64,000 nucleotides of DNA from Roseateles oligotrophus (GTDB taxonomy: Bacteria; Pseudomonadota; Gammaproteobacteria; Burkholderiales; Burkholderiaceae_C), in assembly GCF_014204525.1 (NCBI RefSeq), contig NZ_JACHLP010000001.1:62001-126000 (forward strand), written 5' to 3'. Each line of letters opens with the position of its first letter. Position 1 is the first letter of the stretch. The position numbers and the translations under genes were made by a program. A model generated the notes under the pieces. It was given only the letters and a program-made list of their open reading frames with translations, had not been told where the DNA came from and ran no database searches. Of this stretch, positions 57,758 to 64,000 are shown in pieces.

Positions 57758-59759
57758 AAATGCCCTTCACGCTGGCGATCTCCTCCACGCTGGCCTGGGC
57801 CACGCCGCGCACGCCGCCAAAACGCTGCAGCAGCAAGGCCCGTTTCTTGGGCCCGATACCGTCCACATCCTCCAGACGCGAACCGCCCGTGCGCACGGCC
57901 GCCCGCTTGGCCCGCATGCCGGTGATGGCGAAGCGATGCGCCTCGTCGCGGATCTGCGCCACCAGCATCAAGGCGGCGGAGTCGCGGCCCAGGCCTATCT
58001 TGGGGCGGCCATCGGCAAACACCAGCTCCTCCAGCCCGACCTTGCGGCCCTCGCCCTTTTCCACGCCCACGATCAGGCTCAAATCCAGGCCCAGTTCTTC
58101 AAACACCTCACGCGCCATCGAGACCTGACCCCGGCCACCGTCCACCAGCACCAGATCGGGCAAGCGCCCCGTGCCCAGCTGCGCAGCCTCGGCCAGCTTG
58201 CTGTAGCGCCGGGTCAAGACCTGACGCATGGCGGCGTAGTCGTCGCCGCCGGTGATGCCCTCGATGTTGTAGCGCCGGTACTCGCTGCTCTGCATCTGAT
58301 GCGCCTCGAACACCACGCAAGAGGCCAGGGTGGCCTCGCCCGCCGTGTGGCTGATGTCGAAACACTCGATGCGAAAGCTGTTGATGTCTTCCACCGTCAG
58401 GTCCAAGGCGTCGAGCAGGGCGCGGCTGCGGGCCTGCTGCGAGCCTTCCTCGGACAGCAGCCGCGCCAGCGCCAGCTCAGCCCCCTTGACGCACATCTCC
58501 TGCCAGATGCGACGCTGGCCGCGCGGCTGAGCCTGGGTCGTGACCTTGTAGCCGGCCTGCTCGCTCAAGGCGGTGGCCAAAGCCTCATCCACCGCCTCGC
58601 TCAGCACGATCAGCGAGGGCACCTGGGCGTCCAGATAGTGCTGGGCCATGAAGGCCTCCAGCACCTGGCGCTCGGGCGAGTACTCGTCCGGCTGATCGTC
58701 CTCGGCCAGGCGGGTGGCCGTGGCCTCTTCCACATGTTTGGGAAAGTAGGCGCGGTCGCCCAGATGGCGGCCGCCCCGCACCATGGCCAGGTTGACGCAG
58801 GCCCGCCCGCCCTGCACCTTGGCGGCCAGGATATCCACATCACGGTCACGCCCGGTGGCGCTGTTCTCGTCCACCGACTGCTGCTGCAGCACCCGCGCCA
58901 AGGCCTGGATCTGATTGCGCACCTCGGCCGCCAGCTCGAACTGCAGGGCGTCGGAGAAAGCCATCATCTGCGCCTGCAGGCCGTCCATCACCTGCTGGGT
59001 CTCGCCCAGCAAAAAACGCTCGGCATGGCTGACATTGCGGGCATAGTCCGCGCCCTGGCCCTCGGGCACACAGGGGCCGGAGCAGCGGCGGATCTGGTAC
59101 AGCAGGCAAGGCCGGCTGCGGTTGTTGAACACCGTGTCTTCGCAGGTGCGCAGCTTGAACACCTTCTGGATCAGCTGGATGGACTCCTTCACCGCCCAGG
59201 CGCTGGGGAAAGGCCCGAAATAACGGTGCCGCCTGTCCACCGCGCCGCGGTAATAGCTGATGCGCGGAAAGGCGTGACCGCTGAGCTTGAGATAGGGGTA
59301 GCTCTTGTCGTCCCTGAACAAGATATTGAACTTGGGGTTCAAGGCCTTGATCAGATTGTTTTCCAGCAGCAAGGCCTCGGCCTCGGTGCGCACCACCGTC
59401 GTGTCCAGGCGGGCGATGCGCGCCACCATCATGCCGATGCGGGTGCCGCCATGGTCGCGCTGAAAGTAGCTGGAGACGCGCTTCTTCAGATGCTTGGCCT
59501 TGCCCACATAGAGCACCTGATCCTGTGCGTCGAAGTAACGATACACCCCGGGCAAGGCCGGCAAGGCGGCCACCTGGGCCAGGATTTTTTCGCGGCCGGC
59601 GCTGGCGGCGGCCTCCATCTCCAGCACGCGGGCGGCCTCGGCCGTCTCGATGATTTGCCGTTCCGCCGCCCACTCGGCTTGCTTGCGAGCGCCCAGGGCG
59701 GCAGCCTCATCGGCGGGCTCGGCCGGATCGGGGATCGATGGGTTCTCTGACTCTTGCAT
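57717..59759 (-). CDS. uvrC: Excinuclease ABC subunit C
   Basis: UvrC (680 residues) makes both incisions in nucleotide excision repair. The GIY-YIG domain is [27 protein letters not shown], with the Cys-rich region CPLLYQ-like [14 protein letters not shown], a UvrB-binding UVR motif ([18 protein letters not shown]), the RNase H-like nuclease with [22 protein letters not shown] and [15 protein letters not shown], and tandem HhH at the C-terminus ([18 protein letters not shown]). About 60 extra N-terminal residues are acidic and Ala-rich. The ATG at 59759 was chosen; it is 33 bases from the divergent earP start. Confidence 0.95.
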   Translation of the reverse strand: MQESENPSIPDPAEPADEAAALGARKQAEWAAERQIIETAEAARVLEMEAAASAGREKILAQVAALPALPGVYRYFDAQDQVLYVGKAKHLKKRVSSYFQRDHGGTRIGMMVARIARLDTTVVRTEAEALLLENNLIKALNPKFNILFRDDKSYPYLKLSGHAFPRISYYRGAVDRRHRYFGPFPSAWAVKESIQLIQKVFKLRTCEDTVFNNRSRPCLLYQIRRCSGPCVPEGQGADYARNVSHAERFLLGETQQVMDGLQAQMMAFSDALQFELAAEVRNQIQALARVLQQQSVDENSATGRDRDVDILAAKVQGGRACVNLAMVRGGRHLGDRAYFPKHVEEATATRLAEDDQPDEYSPERQVLEAFMAQHYLDAQVPSLIVLSEAVDEALATALSEQAGYKVTTQAQPRGQRRIWQEMCVKGAELALARLLSEEGSQQARSRALLDALDLTVEDINSFRIECFDISHTAGEATLASCVVFEAHQMQSSEYRRYNIEGITGGDDYAAMRQVLTRRYSKLAEAAQLGTGRLPDLVLVDGGRGQVSMAREVFEELGLDLSLIVGVEKGEGRKVGLEELVFADGRPKIGLGRDSAALMLVAQIRDEAHRFAITGMRAKRAAVRTGGSRLEDVDGIGPKKRALLLQRFGGVRGVAQASVEEIASVKGISRELAEEIYRVLH

Positions 59760-59792
59760 AGGCCGGATTGTGCCGCCCTCGATAATCGCCCC

Positions 59793-60920
59793 ATGGGAAA
59801 GCAATGGGATTTGTTCTGCCGAGTGATCGACAACTTCGGCGATATCGGGGTGAGTTGGCGCTTGGCGCGCGACCTGGCGGCACGGGGCGAACAGGTGCGG
59901 CTCTGGCTGGACGACGCTTCAGCCCTGGCCTGGATGGCGCCCCAGGGCATCCCGCCCGGGATTGAGATCAAGGCCTGGGAGCAAGCCTGCCGGGCGTCGC
60001 TGGGGCCGCTGGGGCCGCAAAGCCCCAGCGATGTGGTGGTGGAGACCTTTGGCTGCGAGCTGCCCGAGGCCTTTCTCCACCACATGGCCGAGCAAGCCGC
60101 CCAAGGCCATGCGCCACAGTGGATCAATCTGGAATACCTCAGCGCCGAACCCTATGTGGAGCGCAGCCACGGCCTCAACTCGCCCCAGTTCAGCGGGCCG
60201 GCCCGGGGTTTGAACAAGACTTTTTTCTACCCCGGCTTCACCCCGCGCACCGGCGGCCTTTTGCGCGAGCCCGGTCTGCTGCAGGCGCAAACGGCTTTTG
60301 AGCCCCAAGCCTGGCTGGCCGCTCAAGGGGTGGCGAACCAGGCGGCGAGTGGCGAGCGCATCGTCAGCCTGTTTGCCTACCCCAATGCGCCCCTGCCCCA
60401 GCTGCTGGCGGCCCTGGCCGATCGCCCCACCCTGCTGCTGGTATGCGCCGGCCAGGTGCAGGCCGATATTCAGCGTCTGAGCTTGCCGGCCACGCTGCGC
60501 CTGCATGCCCTGCCCTATCTCGGCCAGGACGATTTCGATCGCCTGCTGTGGGCCTGCGATCTCAACTTCGTGCGCGGAGAGGACTCTTTTGTGCGGGCGC
60601 AATGGGCGGGCAAGCCTTTCGTCTGGCAGATTTACTCGCAAGACGACGGCGCCCACGCCCCCAAGCTGGAGGCTTTTATGGACTTATGGCTGACACAAGC
60701 ACCGGCAGGCCTTGCCTCGCAGTGGCGGGCCGTCTGGCGGTACTGGAATGCCTTGGCGCGTGAAGACGCAGGCGCCAAGCGATTGGCCCTGCCCGACACG
60801 GCGGCCGGCAGCGCCGCCCTCGCCCATGCCCGCCAATGGCGTGAGAATTTAGCCTCGCAGCCCGACTTGCTCAGCCAACTGAACGCGCATTTGCTAAAGC
60901 ATTCGCACAAATCAAGTTAA
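59793..60920 (+). CDS. earP: EF-P arginine rhamnosyltransferase EarP
   Basis: EarP (375 residues) attaches rhamnose from dTDP-rhamnose to Arg32 of EF-P. It is a GT-B fold enzyme. The start [29 protein letters not shown] carries the catalytic-region Asp residues (about 13 and 17), and the C-terminal domain has the conserved [27 protein letters not shown], including the Glu of RGEDS. Length is normal. It is directly upstream of efp on the same strand, and the efp product has the target Arg32, which strongly supports the assignment. The rhamnose pathway genes are outside the window. Confidence 0.96.
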   Translation: MGKQWDLFCRVIDNFGDIGVSWRLARDLAARGEQVRLWLDDASALAWMAPQGIPPGIEIKAWEQACRASLGPLGPQSPSDVVVETFGCELPEAFLHHMAEQAAQGHAPQWINLEYLSAEPYVERSHGLNSPQFSGPARGLNKTFFYPGFTPRTGGLLREPGLLQAQTAFEPQAWLAAQGVANQAASGERIVSLFAYPNAPLPQLLAALADRPTLLLVCAGQVQADIQRLSLPATLRLHALPYLGQDDFDRLLWACDLNFVRGEDSFVRAQWAGKPFVWQIYSQDDGAHAPKLEAFMDLWLTQAPAGLASQWRAVWRYWNALAREDAGAKRLALPDTAAGSAALAHARQWRENLASQPDLLSQLNAHLLKHSHKSS

Positions 60921-61067
60921 AATCTCGGGCTTTGCCGCGCCACGGGGATTTTTGGCGCGCATTCTCATTGGCATGGGCTGCACAAGCCTATGGAAGCCGT
61001 GGGGGCCAGCGCAGATGGGCGCCCCACCCCGAAATACCTGTCCCTCCCAATATCGGAACACTCATTC

Positions 61068-61622
61068 ATGAAGATCGCTCAAGAAATCCGCGCCGGCAAC
61101 GTGATCATGCACGGCAAGGACCCCATGGTCGTGCTGAAGACTGAATACAGCCGTGGTGGCCGCAACGCCGCCACCGTGCGCATGAAGCTCAAGAGCCTGC
61201 TGAACAACTCCGGCACCGAAGTCGTGTTCAAGGCCGACGACAAGATGGACCAGATCATCCTGGAGAAGAAGGACTGCACCTACACCTACTTCGCCGACCC
61301 GATGTATGTGTTCATGGACACCGAATACAACCAGTTCGAAGTCGAAGCCGAAAACATGGGCGACGCCGTCTCCTACCTGGAAGACGCCATGCCCGTGGAA
61401 GTGGTGTTCTACGACGGCAAGGCCATCTCGGTTGAAATGCCCACCTCGGTGGTGCGCGAAGTGACCTGGACCGAACCCGCCGTCAAGGGCGACACCTCGG
61501 GCAAGGTGCTGAAGCCTGCCAAGATCTCCACCGGCTTCGAGATCCCCGTGCCCATCTTCGTGGCCCAGGGCGACAAGATCGAAATCGACACCCGTACCCA
61601 CGAGTACCGCAAGCGCGTCTGA
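61068..61622 (+). CDS. efp: Elongation factor P (rhamnosylation type)
   Basis: EF-P (184 residues) rescues ribosomes stalled at polyproline. It has three domains: a KOW-like N-terminal domain ([24 protein letters not shown]) with the modified loop SRGGRNA, in which Arg is at position 32, and two OB-fold domains ([19 protein letters not shown] and the C-terminal part). The Arg at 32 instead of Lys places it in the EarP-dependent branch. It ends with HEYRKRV, as in family members. A terminator follows. Confidence 0.97.
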   Translation: MKIAQEIRAGNVIMHGKDPMVVLKTEYSRGGRNAATVRMKLKSLLNNSGTEVVFKADDKMDQIILEKKDCTYTYFADPMYVFMDTEYNQFEVEAENMGDAVSYLEDAMPVEVVFYDGKAISVEMPTSVVREVTWTEPAVKGDTSGKVLKPAKISTGFEIPVPIFVAQGDKIEIDTRTHEYRKRV

Positions 61623-61639
61623 TCGACGCCCGCGCATCG

Positions 61640-61664
61640 AAAAGCACCCTCGGGTGCTTTTTTT
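61640..61664 (+). terminator. Terminator after efp
   Basis: AAAGCACCC and GGGTGCTTT form a 9-bp stem with a very short loop, followed by TTTTTT. It lies 20 bases after the efp stop and also stands at the end of the convergent acetolactate synthase-like gene. Confidence 0.85.
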
Positions 61665-63447
61665 ACGCCCGCAGCCCCTCCTGCAGATAGGGCTTGTCCT
61701 TGGCCAGCAAGACCTCGTCATGGCCGACCCCGGCCGGCATCATGGGGAAGCAGTTCTCCTCGGCCGCGACCTGCACATCGAGGAAGAAGGGGCCGTCCGA
61801 ATCCAGGCATTCGGCGATGGCAGCGTCCAGCTCCTCCAGCCGCTCCACCCGTCTCGCCTGCCAGCCAAAGGCCCGCGCCAGGGCCACAAAATCCGGCAAG
61901 GCCTCGGTATAGCTGTGGCTGTAGCGCCCGCCGTGGATCAGCTCCTGCCACTGCCTGACCATGCCCATGCGGCCGTTATTGCTGAGCAGCAACTTGACGG
62001 GCAGGCGGTGCTGCACGGCGGTCGACAGCTCCTGGATATTCATCAGCACCGAGGCATCGCCGCTGACGCAAACCACCAAGGCCTGTGGGTGCGCGACCTG
62101 GGCGCCGATGGCCGCCGGCAGGCCATAACCCATGGTTCCCGCGCCACCCGAGGTCAGCCAGCGCCGCGGCCGCTCGAAGCGCAGATGCTGGGCCGCCCAC
62201 ATCTGGTGCTGGCCGACATCGGTGCTGACGATGGCATCGCGCGGGCCCAGCGCAGCCTGCAGCCGCCGCATCAGGCGCTGGGGCAAGACCTGACCCTCGC
62301 TGGCGCGCTCATCCACCGCCAGCGAGTCCTCAGCCCGCCATCGGTCGATCTGCGCCCACCAGGCGCACAAATCCTGGCCACCGCGCCCCCGCAAGCGCAG
62401 CCCCGCCTCCAGGGCCTGCAGCGAGGCCAGGCAATCGCCCACCAGGCCCACCTCGGCCCGCCTGACCTTGTGGATCTGACCGGCCGCCACATCCAGATGG
62501 ATCACCCGCGCGCCGGGACTGAAGCGCTCCAGCCGGCCGGTGACGCGGTCATCGAAACGCGCGCCCACGCAGACGATCAGATCGGCATGATGCATGGCCA
62601 GGTTCGCCTCCAGCGTGCCATGCATGCCCAGCATGCCGAGGAACAAAGGATCCGAGGCCGGGAAGGCGCCCAAGCCCATCAGCGTCAGCGTGCAGGGCGC
62701 GTGCAAGGCCCGGGCCAGGCGGGCAAAGGCGGCGCAAGCGGCCTCGCCCGAATTGATCAGGCCACCGCCGCCGTAGAACACCGGGCGGCGCGCAGCCTGC
62801 AGCAAATCCAAAGCCGCGGTGATCAGACCGGGCTCGGGTGCTGGCGGCAAGGGCAAAGGCGGTGGCAGCTTCTCAGCAGGCCCGCCCGGCAGCGCCTGCT
62901 GCAAATCCTTGGGAAAGTCCAGCAAGACCGGGCCCGGCCGCCCCGAGCAGGCGCGTTGGAAGGCCTCGCTCACCAGGGCCTCGATGCTGGCCACCGAGCG
63001 GATCTGCGCATTCCAGCGCGTCACCGGCCGCGACAGGCCCAGGGCGTCGCACTCCTGAAACGCGTCCGTGCCGATGGCGGCGGTAGCCACCTGGCCGCTG
63101 ATGCACAGCAGCGGAATGGAGTCGCAGAAAGCATCCAGCAGGCCGGTCACGGTATTGCTCATGCCCGGGCCCGAGGTCACAAAGACCACGCCCACCCGTC
63201 CGGTGCTGCGGGCATAACCCTCGGCCGCATGGACCGCAGCCTGCTCGTGCCGCACCAGCACATGGCGCAGGCGCGGCTCGGCATGCAGAGCGTCGTACAG
63301 CGGCAGAACGGCCCCGCCGGGGTAGCCGAACACGGTATCCACACCCAGCTTGAGCAAGGCGGCGATCAAGCGCTGGGCGCCATTGCCACGGTGTTCAAGC
63401 GGCCCAGGGGCGATGTCGGAAGTTGATTCTTGGAAAGGCGTACTCAT
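61663..63447 (-). CDS. Acetolactate synthase-like thiamine diphosphate enzyme
   Basis: A 594-residue ThDP enzyme related to the large subunit of acetohydroxyacid synthase: [14 protein letters not shown], the catalytic Glu in [17 protein letters not shown], and [26 protein letters not shown]. The ThDP-Mg site reads [17 protein letters not shown] to [10 protein letters not shown], with Ala where most have Gly. The end [10 protein letters not shown] resembles IlvB. No small regulatory subunit (ilvN) is next to it; only a Lrp-type regulator is divergent. It could be a paralogue with a separate role or use an ilvN elsewhere. ATG 63447 was chosen over a longer start. Confidence 0.88.
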   Translation of the reverse strand: MSTPFQESTSDIAPGPLEHRGNGAQRLIAALLKLGVDTVFGYPGGAVLPLYDALHAEPRLRHVLVRHEQAAVHAAEGYARSTGRVGVVFVTSGPGMSNTVTGLLDAFCDSIPLLCISGQVATAAIGTDAFQECDALGLSRPVTRWNAQIRSVASIEALVSEAFQRACSGRPGPVLLDFPKDLQQALPGGPAEKLPPPLPLPPAPEPGLITAALDLLQAARRPVFYGGGGLINSGEAACAAFARLARALHAPCTLTLMGLGAFPASDPLFLGMLGMHGTLEANLAMHHADLIVCVGARFDDRVTGRLERFSPGARVIHLDVAAGQIHKVRRAEVGLVGDCLASLQALEAGLRLRGRGGQDLCAWWAQIDRWRAEDSLAVDERASEGQVLPQRLMRRLQAALGPRDAIVSTDVGQHQMWAAQHLRFERPRRWLTSGGAGTMGYGLPAAIGAQVAHPQALVVCVSGDASVLMNIQELSTAVQHRLPVKLLLSNNGRMGMVRQWQELIHGGRYSHSYTEALPDFVALARAFGWQARRVERLEELDAAIAECLDSDGPFFLDVQVAAEENCFPMMPAGVGHDEVLLAKDKPYLQEGLRA

Positions 63448-63487
63448 GCCTCCACTGTGCCCGGCATGAGGCGGCAAAGGTTACCGA

Positions 63488-63519
63488 ATTTTCCAGTGCC
63501 AAACTAGAATTCAGAAAAT
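63488..63519. promoter_or_regulatory. Inverted repeat in the ilvB-like / Lrp intergenic region
   Basis: ATTTTC (63488-63493) and GAAAAT (63514-63519) are inverted, in a 97-base divergent gap next to an Lrp/AsnC gene. AT-rich inverted repeats of this kind suit Lrp-type operators. Confidence 0.4.
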
Positions 63520-63544
63520 CCTTCTGCCACTCTTGGGATTCGCA

Positions 63545-64000
63545 GTGAAACTGGACAAATTCGATCTAGCCATACTCAAGGCCTTGCAGCTGGACGCCCG
63601 CATCAGCCTGCAGGAACTCAGCACCCAGGTGGGCCTGACCAGCTCACCCTGCTGGACGCGCATCAAGCGCATGGAGGAAGACGGGGTGATCGAGGGTTAC
63701 TCGGTGAGGGTCAATGCCGCCAAGGTCGGCCTGGCCGACACGGTGATCGTGCAGGTCACGCTGGACAATCATTCGGACCAGGCCTTGTTCGAGTTCGGCC
63801 GCGCGCTGGAGCAGATCCCCGAGGTGCTGGAGGCCTTTCTGGTCTCGGGCGACTACGACTACTACGTGCGCATCGCCGTGGCCGACACCCGCGACTACGA
63901 GCGCCTGCTGCGCGAGCGGCTCTACAAAATCCCCGGCATACGGCACAGCAAGTCCAGCTTTGTGCTGCGCCAGCTCAAGCAAAGCCAGCTGCCGCTGCGC
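63545..64000 (+). CDS. Lrp/AsnC-family regulator, C-terminus cut off by window edge
   Basis: The frame is open to the edge (152 codons), so the 3' end is missing, though most of the usual 150-160 residues is present. The N-terminal helix-turn-helix is KFDLAILKALQLDARISLQELSTQVGLTSSPCWTRIKRMEEDGVIEGY, quoted in part, and the C-terminal RAM domain follows (VTLDNHSDQALFEFGRAL, AFLVSGDYDYYVRIAVAD). Such regulators bind amino acids. It starts at GTG 63545 with a weak ribosome site. Divergent orientation from the acetolactate synthase-like gene suggests it controls that gene. Confidence 0.92.
   Translation, partial: MKLDKFDLAILKALQLDARISLQELSTQVGLTSSPCWTRIKRMEEDGVIEGYSVRVNAAKVGLADTVIVQVTLDNHSDQALFEFGRALEQIPEVLEAFLVSGDYDYYVRIAVADTRDYERLLRERLYKIPGIRHSKSSFVLRQLKQSQLPLR

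Overview
The window is about 64 kb of GC-rich, densely coding bacterial chromosome from a betaproteobacterium, most probably order Burkholderiales of the Roseateles/Rubrivivax/Leptothrix kind. That placement is inference from gene content and order: pepA-holC with a DUF2486-like gene, divergent lptFG, trxA-rho-rpmE2, a pst-pho cluster, ftsH-folP-glmM, nlpD-rpoS, earP next to efp, and type B ribosomal protein L31. I see no insertion sequence, prophage, integrase, CRISPR array, rRNA operon or block of foreign-looking codon use. Nearly everything is conserved housekeeping DNA. The long overlapping ORFs on opposite strands are GC-driven shadows.

Layout. 1-6.5 kb: an incomplete LytS-type kinase, phosphohexomutase, Kdo transferase (waaA), a branched-chain amino acid binding protein, and the DUF2486-like and holC genes. 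6.5-12.8 kb: pepA diverging from lptF-lptG, then a CbiX-like chelatase, a CysB-type regulator and a methionine aminotransferase. 12.8-21.2 kb: a FimV/HubP-like protein, a Crp/Fnr regulator, an APH-like phosphotransferase, a conserved unknown, a glutathione S-transferase, tRNA-Arg, an OPT transporter and tRNA-Pro. 21.4-25.6 kb: trxA, rho, rpmE2 and an ArnT-like membrane protein. 25.6-33.2 kb: the phosphate regulon on the minus strand (pstS-pstC-pstA-pstB-phoU-phoB-phoR), with a divergent fasciclin lipoprotein. 33.3-44.8 kb: glmM, folP, ftsH and rlmE, then yhbY, a DUF4149 gene, greA, carB and carA. 44.8-53.5 kb: a GlcG/HbpS protein, a Bax inhibitor-1 protein, rlmD, rpoS, nlpD, pcm, surE, a quinone oxidoreductase, an orphan LuxR-type response regulator and tRNA-His. 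53.6-64 kb: ppiD, tRNA-Val, hupB, pgsA, a TonB-like lipoprotein, uvrC, earP-efp, and an acetolactate synthase-like gene diverging from an incomplete Lrp/AsnC regulator.

How the parts work together. Several neighbours form known functional units: LptF/LptG and WaaA in lipopolysaccharide assembly; PstSCAB-PhoU-PhoBR in phosphate sensing, with a good Pho box in front of pstS; FolP/GlmM/FtsH/RlmE as a conserved block; CarA/CarB; NlpD next to RpoS; and EarP, which rhamnosylates EF-P, next to an EF-P that carries the target Arg32.

No self-evident new multi-gene system was found. The most interesting signals are non-coding: an array of Pho-like half-sites facing the fasciclin gene, a long structured leader in front of carA, a 37-base duplication of the uvrC 3' end, and paired hairpins between rho and rpmE2. 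All folding statements come from reading complementarity by eye, not from an energy calculation.
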